Of a stretch of DNA of 64,000 nucleotides, positions 8,526 to 19,042 are shown piece by piece. The first letter of the stretch is position 1. Each line of letters starts with the position of its first letter. Source of the stretch: Oscillospiraceae bacterium (lineage in GTDB: Bacteria > Bacillota > Clostridia > Oscillospirales > Acutalibacteraceae). The translations under genes were made by a program, and so were the position numbers. Under the pieces are notes generated by a model. It was not told the DNA's origin, did no database searches, and saw only the letters and a program-made list of their open reading frames with translations. The DNA is taken from NCBI GenBank assembly GCA_015066515.1, contig SVOH01000004.1, positions 1 to 64,000 on the forward strand, read 5' to 3'.

Positions 8526-10946
8526 ATGTATCGTTTGGTTGCAGAAGTTGTAATAGACGGTGCTGCCGGCTCTTTTGATAAGTGTTATACTTATGCAATA
8601 CCTGATAAACTTAAAAACTATGCTAAACCCGGATGCAGAGTAACTATTCCTTTTGGTAAGGGCAATCTTAAAAAACAGGGTATGATTCTAAGCGTTTATA
8701 ATGGTGAAGTTACCTCAAAAACCAAAGAAATATATTCTGTAACAGATAAAGAACCTATACTAAACGATGAAATGATAAAAATGTGCAAATGGCTAAAAGG
8801 TAATGTTTTTTGCACATATTTTGATGCTATTCACACCATGCTGCCGGCAGGTCTTAACTATAAGCTGAGTGATTTTTATTCGGCTAATGTTGAGTTTTGT
8901 TCACCATCACTTTTGAGCGAATGTGAAAGAGAAATCTTTGACTTTTTGTTACAATCGGGTGAGCAACCGCTTAAAAAGCTAGAACAGCTTTATGATAACG
9001 CCAACGAAACACTTTTGTCTTTGGTTGAAAAACAGGCCGTTATTAAAAATCAGGTACCCACAAGACGAATGCAGGATATGACTCGCCGTTGGGTAAAAAT
9101 TAATTACGATAAAGCAGCCGCAAAGCTTACTGACCGTCAGCAAGAAATATATGATATTGTTGATGCGGCGGGTAGTGTATCGGTAAAGGAATTACAGTAT
9201 TTTACGGGTGTTTCCGCGTCTGTTATAGCGGCACTCGAAAAAAAAGGCGTTTTAATTTCTTTTGAAAAGCAGGAATTTCGCCTGCCAAATATAAGCCACA
9301 ATAAAATTTCTAATGAACAAATCGTGCTTACCAACTGTCAGCAGGCGGCATATGATGGCTTGTCACAATTAAGCAAGTCCCCAAACGGCGAAACAGCGCT
9401 TTTATACGGTGTTACAGGCAGTGGAAAAACAAAGGTTTTTTTAAAACTTGTAGATGAAGTATCATCGCGCGGTGAGGGTGTTATAATTATGGTGCCCGAG
9501 ATTGCGCTCACACCACAAATGATAAAAATATTTAGTTCGCGTTATGGTAGTAAAATAGCGGTCTTTCACAGTGCTATGTCATTAGGGCAGCGTATGGACG
9601 AGTGGCGCCGCATTAAGCAAGGCAAGGCGCTTATTGCTATAGGTACGCGCAGTGCTGTTTTTGCTCCGTTTAAAAAGCTTGGACTTATAGTTATTGATGA
9701 AGAACAGGAACATACTTATAAATCAGAAAAATCGCCGCGGTTTCATGCGCGTGATTTGGCAAGATTTCGTTCGGCTTATCATAAGTGTCTAGTATGCTTG
9801 GCATCGGCTACTCCTTCGGTAGAAAGTTATAGTGCCGCAAAGTCCGGTAAGTATAAGCTGTTCACTTTAAGTGAGCGTTACGGTGATGCTGTGTTGCCTG
9901 AAGTTAGTCTTGTCGATATGAAAAAGGAGCTTTCCGAAGGCAACTCATCTGATATTAGCCGTGAACTTGCTGTAAAAATAGGAGAGGCACTTGATAATAA
10001 TAATCAGGCAATAATACTGCTTAATCGCCGTGGACATAATACATACGTAAGCTGTAGTAGCTGTGGATGGGTAGCCTCTTGTGAAAACTGTAGTATTTCG
10101 CTTACCTACCACTCAGCTAATCGCAGACTTATGTGTCACTATTGCGGTGCATCGCACGAAATACCTAAAAAATGTCCAGAGTGTGGCAGTGAATTTTTTC
10201 ATTTTTCAGGTTCGGGTACACAAAAATTAGAAGAAGAGTTAAAGTTACTTTTTCCTAAAGCGCGTATTTTACGGCTTGATGCCGACAGTACAGGTGCGCG
10301 TGATTCTTACTCAAATTATCTTACGGCTTTTGCTAATGGCGAGTACGATATAATGCTTGGCACGCAAATGGTGGCAAAGGGACTTGATTTTCCGCGAGTT
10401 ACAGTTGTAGGTGTTATTGGTGCCGACAGAGCACTGTATAGTGATGATTATCGCGGATATGAGCGAACATTTTCACTTCTTACACAGGTTGTGGGTCGTG
10501 CGGGCAGGTCAGAAAATGCGGGTGTTGCCGTTATTCAGACAAACGATACCGATAATAACATTATCTCGCTTGCACAACAGCAAAACTATGATGCCTTTTT
10601 CAAGGAAGAAATCTTAAATCGTAAATTGATGATTTTTCCACCATTTTGCGATATATGTATGGTTTACGCTCAGTCGTACGATGCTACTGTTGCAAGTGAT
10701 ACTATAAATGAGGTTTTTGCAAACATCAAGCAGTTTGTAGCCGATGAATATAGTGACATAAAGCTTATAATTTTAGGTCCGTCGCCTGCAACTGTGCCCA
10801 AGGTAAACAACAAATACAGATACCGAATTATCATAAAAACAAAAAATAGCGCTCGTTTTCGTGAAATGATACGTGCCGCTATCGAAATAAAACTTAAAAG
10901 AGATACATATATAGGTGTAGATATTAACCCCGAAAACATAATTTAA
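8526..10946 (+). CDS. priA: Primosomal protein N' (replication restart helicase)
   Basis: LLYGVTGSGKTKVFLKL, DEEQEHTYKSEKSPRFHARDLA, zinc-binding Cys clusters, VGRAGRSENAGVAVIQT. Confidence 0.97.
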   Translation: MYRLVAEVVIDGAAGSFDKCYTYAIPDKLKNYAKPGCRVTIPFGKGNLKKQGMILSVYNGEVTSKTKEIYSVTDKEPILNDEMIKMCKWLKGNVFCTYFDAIHTMLPAGLNYKLSDFYSANVEFCSPSLLSECEREIFDFLLQSGEQPLKKLEQLYDNANETLLSLVEKQAVIKNQVPTRRMQDMTRRWVKINYDKAAAKLTDRQQEIYDIVDAAGSVSVKELQYFTGVSASVIAALEKKGVLISFEKQEFRLPNISHNKISNEQIVLTNCQQAAYDGLSQLSKSPNGETALLYGVTGSGKTKVFLKLVDEVSSRGEGVIIMVPEIALTPQMIKIFSSRYGSKIAVFHSAMSLGQRMDEWRRIKQGKALIAIGTRSAVFAPFKKLGLIVIDEEQEHTYKSEKSPRFHARDLARFRSAYHKCLVCLASATPSVESYSAAKSGKYKLFTLSERYGDAVLPEVSLVDMKKELSEGNSSDISRELAVKIGEALDNNNQAIILLNRRGHNTYVSCSSCGWVASCENCSISLTYHSANRRLMCHYCGASHEIPKKCPECGSEFFHFSGSGTQKLEEELKLLFPKARILRLDADSTGARDSYSNYLTAFANGEYDIMLGTQMVAKGLDFPRVTVVGVIGADRALYSDDYRGYERTFSLLTQVVGRAGRSENAGVAVIQTNDTDNNIISLAQQQNYDAFFKEEILNRKLMIFPPFCDICMVYAQSYDATVASDTINEVFANIKQFVADEYSDIKLIILGPSPATVPKVNNKYRYRIIIKTKNSARFREMIRAAIEIKLKRDTYIGVDINPENII

Positions 10947-10960
10947 AAAAGAGGATAACT

Positions 10961-11407
10961 ATGGCAAAAAGAAATATTGTTAAAATAGGCGACGATGTGT
11001 TGCGTAAAATTTGTCGCACACAGCTCACCTTTGACGAAAGACTTCATCAAACTCTCGACGATATGAAAGAAACAATGTACGCCGCCGAGGGCGTAGGACT
11101 TGCAGCACCACAGATTGGTGTGCTTCGCCGCTATTGTGTAATTGATGTTGGCGATGGACTAATAGAGCTTATTAACCCCGTAATTACCGAAAAAAGCGAA
11201 GAAACACAAACAGGTAACGAGGGTTGTCTTTCAATTCCTGACCGTAGTGAAGTTATTACACGCCCAATGAAAGTAAGCGTGCGTGCGCAAAATCGTTACG
11301 GTGAAAATATTGTGGTAACGGGTGAGGGGCTTAAAGCGCGCGCACTTTGTCACGAAATCGATCATCTTGACGGTGTTCTTTACATTGACCACGCTAAGAG
11401 GAGATAG
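10961..11407 (+). CDS. def: Peptide deformylase
   Basis: GVGLAAPQIGV, EGCLSIPD, CHEIDHLDGVLYID. Confidence 0.97.
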   Translation: MAKRNIVKIGDDVLRKICRTQLTFDERLHQTLDDMKETMYAAEGVGLAAPQIGVLRRYCVIDVGDGLIELINPVITEKSEETQTGNEGCLSIPDRSEVITRPMKVSVRAQNRYGENIVVTGEGLKARALCHEIDHLDGVLYIDHAKRR

Positions 11408-11410
11408 TTT

Positions 11411-12334
11411 ATGCGTATTGTTTTTATGGGAACGCCCGATTATGCGGCGGTAACCTTACAAAAACTTATTGATGAAAAGTATGATATAGCGGCAGTTTTT
11501 GCTCAGCCTGACAAACCCGTAGGCAGAAAACAAATTTTGACTCCGCCCGCTACAAAGGTAATTGCAATTGATAATAATATTCCCGTTTTTCAGCCAAAGA
11601 CTTTGCGTGACGGTGAGGCCTACAGCTTATTAAAAGAATTAAATCCCGATGTGATTGTTGTAGTAGCGTATGGTAAAATATTACCAAAAGAAATACTTGA
11701 TTTACCAAAATATGGTTGTATAAACGGTCACGCTTCGCTCTTACCCAAGCTTCGCGGTGCGTCGCCAATACAATGGTCTATTGTAACCGGCGAGAAGAAA
11801 ACCGGTGTTTCTACAATGCTTATGGATGAAGGCATGGATACGGGTGATATTTTAGAAACCGTTGTTACCGATATTGGTGAGCAAGAAACAGCCGAGGAGC
11901 TTTTTGACCGCCTTGCTGTTATGTCTGCCGACTTAATGGTTTCAACACTTGAAAAAGCGCAGGCTGGCACACTTAATCCAATAAAGCAAAATGAGGCCGA
12001 GGCAACCTATGCCCCAATTATAAAAAAAGAAATGGCGCATATTGATTTTACCAAAACAGCCGATGAGATTTGTAACGCGGTACGCGGTTTTTATTCTTGG
12101 CCGTGTGCATTTTGCTTTATAAATGATAAGCGTATTAAGGTTATAAAGGCGGTAAAATCTAATCTTTCTGCTAGGGAGTGTGGAGTAGTCCTTGATAGCG
12201 ATAACAGACTCGTTATTTCTTGTAAAGATGGTAGTGTCGAGTTTGTTACGGTGCAACCTGAGGGAGCAAAGGTAATGACCGCCTCACAAATGCTTAACGG
12301 TCATGCTATACCGAAAGGCACGGTTGTTAAATAA
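11411..12334 (+). CDS. fmt: Methionyl-tRNA formyltransferase
   Basis: MRIVFMGTPDYAAVTLQKL; GCINGHASLLPKLRGASPIQWSIV. Confidence 0.97.
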   Translation: MRIVFMGTPDYAAVTLQKLIDEKYDIAAVFAQPDKPVGRKQILTPPATKVIAIDNNIPVFQPKTLRDGEAYSLLKELNPDVIVVVAYGKILPKEILDLPKYGCINGHASLLPKLRGASPIQWSIVTGEKKTGVSTMLMDEGMDTGDILETVVTDIGEQETAEELFDRLAVMSADLMVSTLEKAQAGTLNPIKQNEAEATYAPIIKKEMAHIDFTKTADEICNAVRGFYSWPCAFCFINDKRIKVIKAVKSNLSARECGVVLDSDNRLVISCKDGSVEFVTVQPEGAKVMTASQMLNGHAIPKGTVVK

Positions 12335-13608
12335 TGGCAAATGCTAGAAAGATTGCTTTAAATGCGCTTTGTGATGTACGTGTTGGTGGTGCATATTCTA
12401 ACATAACACTTAATAAATATTTTAGTGAAAGCGATTTATCTTCTGCTGATAAATCATTGGCAACAGCGCTTTTTTACGGTGTACTTGACCGTACAATAAC
12501 GCTTGATTATGTTTTGTCACGTTACATAAAAACTCCACTAAAAAAACTCGAACCTCATATACTTGAAAATTTGCGAATTGCACTTTACCAGATAATGTTT
12601 ATGAATAAAATTCCCGAAAGTGCTGCGGTCAATGAGGCGGTTAAGCTTACAAAAAATTCTAAGCACAAGCATCTATCGGGGTTTGTAAACGGAGTATTGC
12701 GTAATATTTTGCGCGAGGGTACATCCTTACCCGACGGAACCGACGAGCACTCTTTAAGTGTAAAGTATTCATGTCCCGAGTGGATTGTAAAAAGTTTTAT
12801 TGCCGATTATGGTATAGACAATACGATAAATTTACTAAACGCTTCTTTACAGGCACCACCAGTTACTTTAAGGGTTAATACTCTTAAAACAAATACAGAG
12901 AATTTAATATCTGATTTATTACAAGAAGAGCTTACCGCAACACCCTCTATTCTTGAAAATTCGTTAGAGATTACAAACGGCATTGATATTACCAAAAATA
13001 AGTGCTATCATGCTGGACTTTTTCACGTGCAGGATATAGCTTCGCAAACGGTTGTAAGTATTGCCTCTCCACAAAGAGATGAGCGTGTACTTGATATGTG
13101 TGCGGCTCCGGGGGGCAAAACCTTTACAATGGCACAGTATATGGAAAATAGCGGCGAGATTATCGCTTGTGACTTATACGAAAAACGTGTCGAACTTATC
13201 AAAAAAGGCGCCGGTAGGTTGGGCATAACCAATATACAATGTATGCAAAATGATGCCACGGTTTATAATGAAAAATTAGGTAAGTTTGACCTTGTGCTTT
13301 GTGACGTGCTTTGTTCGGGACTGGGGGTTATTCGCCGTAAGCCTGAAATTAAGTATAAAGATATAAGCGAGTATAGCGATATTACCACTATACAAAGCAA
13401 AATACTTGAAAATGCCGTGTTATATGTTAATGAAAAAGGTCGCATTTTGTACTCTACTTGCACACTTAGAAAGAGTGAGAACGAGTGCATTATACAGCGT
13501 TTTCTTGACAAATACCCACAATATGAGTTAAGATACCAACATACCTTTATGCCGCATATTGACGGCAGTGACGGTTTTTACTGTGCGCTCTTGCAAAAAA
13601 GCAGGTGA
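12334..13608 (+). CDS. rsmB: 16S rRNA (cytosine-967 C5)-methyltransferase RsmB
   Basis: NusB-like N-terminus; VLDMCAAPGGKTFTMAQ; DLVLCDVLCSGLGVIRRKPEIK; YSTCTL. Confidence 0.95.
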   Translation: MANARKIALNALCDVRVGGAYSNITLNKYFSESDLSSADKSLATALFYGVLDRTITLDYVLSRYIKTPLKKLEPHILENLRIALYQIMFMNKIPESAAVNEAVKLTKNSKHKHLSGFVNGVLRNILREGTSLPDGTDEHSLSVKYSCPEWIVKSFIADYGIDNTINLLNASLQAPPVTLRVNTLKTNTENLISDLLQEELTATPSILENSLEITNGIDITKNKCYHAGLFHVQDIASQTVVSIASPQRDERVLDMCAAPGGKTFTMAQYMENSGEIIACDLYEKRVELIKKGAGRLGITNIQCMQNDATVYNEKLGKFDLVLCDVLCSGLGVIRRKPEIKYKDISEYSDITTIQSKILENAVLYVNEKGRILYSTCTLRKSENECIIQRFLDKYPQYELRYQHTFMPHIDGSDGFYCALLQKSR

Positions 13609-14668
13609 TTTTATTTATCCCAAACTCGATATACGCTCTCTTGATTTGGAGGGTGTAACCAAACTGGTTGATAGTTTAGGTCAGCCAAAGTTTCGCGCGT
13701 TACAGCTTTTTAAATGGCTGCAATCAGGCGTGGAAAGCTTTGATGAAATGACCAATATACCTGCCGCATTGCGACAGCAGCTTGATGATATGTGTTATAT
13801 AGCTACTGTTAAAGCACTTCGTAAATATGTATCTCAAATAGACGGTACTGTAAAATATGTATATGAATTATACGACGGCGAGCTTATTGAGTCGGTGCTT
13901 ATGAAATATGAGTACGGATATACCGTATGTATATCTACACAGGTAGGTTGCCGTATGGGGTGTAAGTTTTGTGCCTCGGGTCTGTATGGACTTACTCGTA
14001 ATCTTACTGCATCAGAAATGTTGGCACAGATAACCTATGCCGCACGCGATAATGACATTCGAGTTTCAAATGTTGTTATGATGGGTATGGGCGAACCGCT
14101 TGATAACTTTGAAAATAGTGTACAGTTTTTAAAGCTGGTTAGTGATGAAAACGGAATTAATATTGGTTTGCGTCACATTTCACTTTCAACATCAGGTGTT
14201 GTAAGCGGCATTCAAAAATTAGCGGAATATAATTTTCCAATTACACTTTCAATATCGCTTCATGCTCCTAATGATGATATTCGCAATAAAACAATGCCTG
14301 TTAATAAAAAGTGGAACATTGACGCACTTCTTCAAGCGTGTAAAGAATATCAAAAAATTACGACACGACGTATCTCGTTTGAGTATGCGTTGATTGAAGG
14401 TGTTAACGATAGTGACGATAATGCCCGTGAGCTTGCAAAAAAACTTAAGGGTATTATGTGTCACGTAAACTTAATTCCCGCAAATCCCGTTAAAGAAAAT
14501 ACATTTAAAAAACCGGACCGCAAGGCTATTATTGCTTTTCAGAAAAAACTTGAAAGTTTAGGCGTTAATGCAACAATAAGACGAACCTTAGGCGCAGATA
14601 TTGATGCGTCCTGCGGTCAGCTAAAAAAGAAAACAAAGGAGGAGATAGACGGTGCGAATATTTGCTAA
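13559..14668 (+). CDS. rlmN: 23S rRNA (adenine-2503 C2)-methyltransferase RlmN (exact start uncertain, overlaps rsmB)
   Basis: Radical SAM CRMGCKFCASGLYGLTRNLTASEM; SNVVMMGMGEPLDNF; homology-like region begins near LDIRSLDLEGV. Confidence 0.94.
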   Translation: MTAVTVFTVRSCKKAGDFIYPKLDIRSLDLEGVTKLVDSLGQPKFRALQLFKWLQSGVESFDEMTNIPAALRQQLDDMCYIATVKALRKYVSQIDGTVKYVYELYDGELIESVLMKYEYGYTVCISTQVGCRMGCKFCASGLYGLTRNLTASEMLAQITYAARDNDIRVSNVVMMGMGEPLDNFENSVQFLKLVSDENGINIGLRHISLSTSGVVSGIQKLAEYNFPITLSISLHAPNDDIRNKTMPVNKKWNIDALLQACKEYQKITTRRISFEYALIEGVNDSDDNARELAKKLKGIMCHVNLIPANPVKENTFKKPDRKAIIAFQKKLESLGVNATIRRTLGADIDASCGQLKKKTKEEIDGANIC

Positions 14669-15377
14669 AACAGACAAGGGTAAAGTGCGTAGCATAAATC
14701 AAGACGCTTTTGCTGCAAATATTTTATCGGGCGGTGTAGCGCTTGCTGTTGTTTGTGACGGTATGGGCGGTGCAAGTGCCGGCGATATAGCCAGTAAAAC
14801 TGCTGTAGATATAATCTCACAGTATGTTCTTAATGCCTACAATCCATCTATGACCTCTGATGATATAATAAGACTTTTAGATAATGCGATTGCCTCGGCA
14901 AATCTTGAGGTGTTTACATTGTCGCAAAAGGATGAAGCACTAAGTGGAATGGGCACTACAGTTGTTGCTGCGATTGTGCGTGAAACACAGGCTGTTATAT
15001 GTAATGCAGGTGACAGTCGTGCATATCTTATAAATGATAACCTGTGTCAAATCACTCGTGACCATTCTATTGTGCAAACCCTTGTCGAAAGCGGTAAATT
15101 ATCGCCTGAAGAGGCTAGGGTTCATCCTGAAAAAAATGTCATTACACGAGCTCTTGGAGTAGAAGAAAATATACTTACCGATAGTTACGTTATAGACATT
15201 AATGAAAATGATATGCTTTTGCTATGTACTGATGGTCTTAGCAATTATGCAGATTCAGAAAGCATCTTACGCATTGTAAAAGACAATGCTTTAGATAAAA
15301 CAACAGATTTATTGATTAACAAGGCTAATGCCGGCGGTGGTAGAGATAACATTACAGCGGCCGTTATATCCCACTGA
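14652..15377 (+). CDS. stp: PP2C-type serine/threonine phosphatase
   Basis: KTDKGKVRSINQDAF, VCDGMGGASAGDIAS, GDSRAYLI, LLCTDGLSNY, GGRDNITAAV. Confidence 0.94.
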   Translation: MRIFAKTDKGKVRSINQDAFAANILSGGVALAVVCDGMGGASAGDIASKTAVDIISQYVLNAYNPSMTSDDIIRLLDNAIASANLEVFTLSQKDEALSGMGTTVVAAIVRETQAVICNAGDSRAYLINDNLCQITRDHSIVQTLVESGKLSPEEARVHPEKNVITRALGVEENILTDSYVIDINENDMLLLCTDGLSNYADSESILRIVKDNALDKTTDLLINKANAGGGRDNITAAVISH

Positions 15378-15398
15378 TAGAAAGGATAGTGCTATATT

Positions 15399-17549
15399 AT
15401 GGATAGATTTGTAGGAAAGCGCTTAGATGGGCGATATGAAATTCAAGAAATTATAGGTGTAGGCGGTATGGCAGTTGTGTATAAAGCACACGACAATGTA
15501 GAGAACCGTACCGTTGCTATAAAAATTCTTAAAGAAGAATTTGTTTCTAACGAGGAGTTTATCCGCCGTTTTAAAAATGAATCAAAGGCTATTGCCGTGC
15601 TTTCACATCCAAACATTGTTAAGGTTTATGATGTAAGCTTTGGTGACCTTATTCAGTATATTGTTATGGAATATATTGACGGTATTACACTTAAAGAATT
15701 TATTGAGCGTCAAGGAAGCTTGCGTTGGAAAGACGCAGTTTACTTTGCAATTCAAATTTTAAAGGGCTTACAGCATGCGCACGACAAGGGCATTGTGCAT
15801 CGCGATGTTAAGCCGCAAAATATAATGGTGTTATCTGACGGCACTATCAAGGTAGCCGATTTTGGTATTGCGAGATTTGCAAGAAACGAGCAACGCACCA
15901 TTACCGACAAGGCAATAGGCTCTGTTCATTACATTAGTCCTGAGCAGGCTCGCGGAGAAAAGACCGACGAAAAGTCTGACATATATTCTGTAGGTGTTAT
16001 GCTTTATGAAATGCTTACAGGTCAGTTGCCTTTTGAGGCTGAAAGCGCTGTGTCAGTTGCCATTATGCAGCTTCAACGTGATCCAAAACTACCTACCGAG
16101 GTTAACCCCTCAATCCCTCTGGGACTTGAACAAATTACAATGCACGCTATGCAAAAAACACCCGAGCGTCGTTATCAGTCAGCATCTGAGTTGCTTTGCG
16201 ATTTAGAGCAGTTCAAGAAAGATCCTGAGGCTACGTTTGAATATTCATATTTTGTAGATAATTCTCCTACAAAGTTTGTTGATACCCTTATGTCTTCTAC
16301 CCCTGCGTCAGCAGCTGTTGTTCCTGAAGAGGAGGAAGAAATAGAGGAAACAAAAGAAAAAAATACTATGATACCAATTCTGGCGGGTATTGCGTCGGCA
16401 CTAGTTATTGCACTTATTATCCTTGCAATTATTTTTGTTCCAAAGCTTCTTAAAAACACAGGTGACGAAATTGAATGTCCAAAATTTGTTGGTATGACAA
16501 TTGAAGAAGTAAAGAAAAACGAGCATTTTTCTTCATTTGATATTGATTGGGAATACATAGCAAACGAGGAATATGATAGTAATATCGTATGTGATCAGTC
16601 ACAGCCTGACGGCAAAAAGCTTAAAAAGGGCGCAAAAATTACCCTTTATATCAGTACAGGTAAAACCAACATTAAGGTTCCTGATGTATACGGCAAGACT
16701 GAATCATACGCTATTTCCGAGCTTAAGTCAAAAGGCTTTGTTACAACTGTTAAGCTTATTGCCGATGAAGAGGTAGAGGAGGGTCTTGTAATCAAGACCG
16801 ATCCTGTACGCACCACCGTTGTGGCAGAAGGCGCAGAAATTACCGTTTACGTAAGTACAGGTAAAGAGGTCAAGATGGTAGACGTGCCTCACGTTGTAGG
16901 TCTTACAAAAGATAAGGCTAAGAGCAACATTGAAAAAGAAGGTCTTGTTTTTGAATATGAAGAACGTGACCTTACTGCAGATGAAGATTATCCAAAGGGT
17001 TATGTTATAGCGCAAGAACCCGACGCTAATTCAAGTGGGCAGGTTCCTGAGGGCACAACCATAAAGGTATATATCAGTACCGGTGTTACAAATTATACCT
17101 TTGCTCCAACTGTTGCTATCAGAAATGACTTTGTTAACTTTGAGAAAACAGGCTATGTATCGTTGTGGTCTGGTAATAAAATGATTAAAGAAAGCGGTAA
17201 ATTTGAATTTTCTGACAGTTCTTATACTTTTGAAAAGATGACAGGAACTGAAAAGGAAGTTAAATATACTGTTAAGGTTCGTTTTGGTTCGGATGAAACA
17301 TATTATGATTATGCCGAAATAAAAGTAGATGCGTCGAAAGATAAAACCACCGAAATAGGTAAGTCTACAGAATACAAAGATTATGTTTCTAAAACTGAAG
17401 AACCTAAAACTACACAATGTCCGGATTGTGCAGCAGAGCTTGCAGAAGGTGTTACTCATACCGATGCCGATCATGAGGACTGTCCAAACGGTGACCACAA
17501 AAAACCTGTAGGTGAAGACTGCATTATATGCACTATCGGTGAAGAATAA
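15399..17549 (+). CDS. prkC: PASTA-domain Ser/Thr protein kinase (PrkC/StkP type) with Cys-rich C-terminal tail
   Basis: IVHRDVKPQNIMV, DFGIARF, TM helix, three PASTA repeats, tail QCPDCAAELAEG...CPNGDHKKPVGEDCIIC. Confidence 0.95.
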   Translation: MDRFVGKRLDGRYEIQEIIGVGGMAVVYKAHDNVENRTVAIKILKEEFVSNEEFIRRFKNESKAIAVLSHPNIVKVYDVSFGDLIQYIVMEYIDGITLKEFIERQGSLRWKDAVYFAIQILKGLQHAHDKGIVHRDVKPQNIMVLSDGTIKVADFGIARFARNEQRTITDKAIGSVHYISPEQARGEKTDEKSDIYSVGVMLYEMLTGQLPFEAESAVSVAIMQLQRDPKLPTEVNPSIPLGLEQITMHAMQKTPERRYQSASELLCDLEQFKKDPEATFEYSYFVDNSPTKFVDTLMSSTPASAAVVPEEEEEIEETKEKNTMIPILAGIASALVIALIILAIIFVPKLLKNTGDEIECPKFVGMTIEEVKKNEHFSSFDIDWEYIANEEYDSNIVCDQSQPDGKKLKKGAKITLYISTGKTNIKVPDVYGKTESYAISELKSKGFVTTVKLIADEEVEEGLVIKTDPVRTTVVAEGAEITVYVSTGKEVKMVDVPHVVGLTKDKAKSNIEKEGLVFEYEERDLTADEDYPKGYVIAQEPDANSSGQVPEGTTIKVYISTGVTNYTFAPTVAIRNDFVNFEKTGYVSLWSGNKMIKESGKFEFSDSSYTFEKMTGTEKEVKYTVKVRFGSDETYYDYAEIKVDASKDKTTEIGKSTEYKDYVSKTEEPKTTQCPDCAAELAEGVTHTDADHEDCPNGDHKKPVGEDCIICTIGEE

Positions 17550-17552
17550 AAT

Positions 17553-18437
17553 ATGACAGGTATACTTATTAAAGCAATTTCCGGCTTTTACTACGTCAGT
17601 TGTGACGGTAATGTATACGAGTGTAAAGCCAGGGGAAACTTCCGCAAGGCGGGGGTTTCCCCTGTTGTGGGTGATATGGTCGAGTTTAGTCTTACCGACA
17701 ACACACACGGCATAGTTGAGTCAATTGCTCAAAGAAAGAATTTATTTAACCGTCCTCTTGTTGCAAATATTGATAAGCTTTTTATAGTATCGGCTTATAC
17801 AACCCCTGCGCCCGATACTATTATGATTGACAGGCTTACCGCACTTGCTACTTTTAATAATATTGAACCTATAATTGTTTTTAACAAGGCAGATATGGGT
17901 TCTTTTGACGAACTTTATAGCATCTATACTAAAGCCGGCTTCAAGACATACATTGTATCCGCTAAAGAAAATATTGGCGTTGAGCAGTTAAAAAACGAAA
18001 TGCAAAACTGTGTTTGCGCTTTTTCGGGCAATTCGGGTGTAGGTAAGTCAAGTATTCTTAACGCATTATTTCCCGATCTACAGCTTAAGACAGGTGAAGT
18101 AAGCGATAAATTGGGTCGCGGTCGCCATACCACTCGACATACCGAGTTGTTTTTTGTAGGCGATGGCGCATATGTTGTTGATACACCGGGATTTTCAACA
18201 GTTGAAGCACAAGAAGATTTATACGATTTTAAGTTAGCATTACCGGAATGTTTTCCGGATTTTAGTGAGTACTTGGGTTGCTGTAAATTTACATCTTGCT
18301 CACATACTACCGAAAAAGGTTGCGCTGTGATAGAAGCTGTTAAAGACGGCAATATTCAAAAATCACGGCATCAAAGCTATATTGCGTTATCGTCGGAGCT
18401 CAAGGATGTAACTGCTTGGAACAATAAATCAAAATAA
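17553..18437 (+). CDS. rsgA: Ribosome small subunit-dependent GTPase A
   Basis: GNSGVGKSSILNAL, RGRHTTRHTELF, DTPGFS, C-terminal Cys/His zinc motif. Confidence 0.96.
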   Translation: MTGILIKAISGFYYVSCDGNVYECKARGNFRKAGVSPVVGDMVEFSLTDNTHGIVESIAQRKNLFNRPLVANIDKLFIVSAYTTPAPDTIMIDRLTALATFNNIEPIIVFNKADMGSFDELYSIYTKAGFKTYIVSAKENIGVEQLKNEMQNCVCAFSGNSGVGKSSILNALFPDLQLKTGEVSDKLGRGRHTTRHTELFFVGDGAYVVDTPGFSTVEAQEDLYDFKLALPECFPDFSEYLGCCKFTSCSHTTEKGCAVIEAVKDGNIQKSRHQSYIALSSELKDVTAWNNKSK

Positions 18438-18452
18438 TTTAGGAATGATTTT

Positions 18453-19040
18453 ATGTTTGTTACGGTTTTTTTGACCGGTATTGCACTTTCAATGGATGCA
18501 TTTGCCGTTGCAATTTGCAAAGGACTTAAAATGCAAAAATTAAATTACAGGCAAATGGGTCTTATCGCTTTGTTTTTTGGTGGGTTTCAGGCTATTATGC
18601 CGTTTATTGGTTGGACGCTTGGACACAGTTTTAAAGACTATATTGAGAGCTTTGACCACTGGGTTGCTTTTGCGTTGCTAGCGTTCATTGGCGGTAAAAT
18701 GGCAATAGAATCCTTTAAAGGCGAAGATGACGATTGCAATTGTAATAGTTTTGATATAAAAGAATTGTTTATTTTGGCTGTTGCTACTAGTATTGATGCA
18801 ATGGCAGCCGGTATTGCTTTTGCAATTGACGGCATAAATACATTGTCCCAAATTTTATGGTCAATATTAATTATAGGTGTTACCACGTTTTTTTTGTCGG
18901 CATTAGGTGTATTGATTGGTCACAAATTTGGTGCCGTTTATAAAAACAAGGCTGAGTTGGTAGGCGGTATTATTTTAATACTTATCGGTATTAAAATATT
19001 GTTAGAGCATCTTGGCATACTTACCATAAATTTGTTTTAA
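18453..19040 (+). CDS. mntP: MntP/YtaF-like manganese efflux protein
   Basis: LSMDAFAVAICKGL...ATSIDAMAAGIAFAI DUF204 duplicated motif, six TM segments. Confidence 0.92.
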   Translation: MFVTVFLTGIALSMDAFAVAICKGLKMQKLNYRQMGLIALFFGGFQAIMPFIGWTLGHSFKDYIESFDHWVAFALLAFIGGKMAIESFKGEDDDCNCNSFDIKELFILAVATSIDAMAAGIAFAIDGINTLSQILWSILIIGVTTFFLSALGVLIGHKFGAVYKNKAELVGGIILILIGIKILLEHLGILTINLF

Positions 19041-19042
19041 AG

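Noticed and set aside
17031-17708. 225-aa minus-strand ORF over prkC/rsgA
   Set aside because: Shadow ORF; composition is Phe/Cys/Ile rich as expected from the complement of the coding strand.
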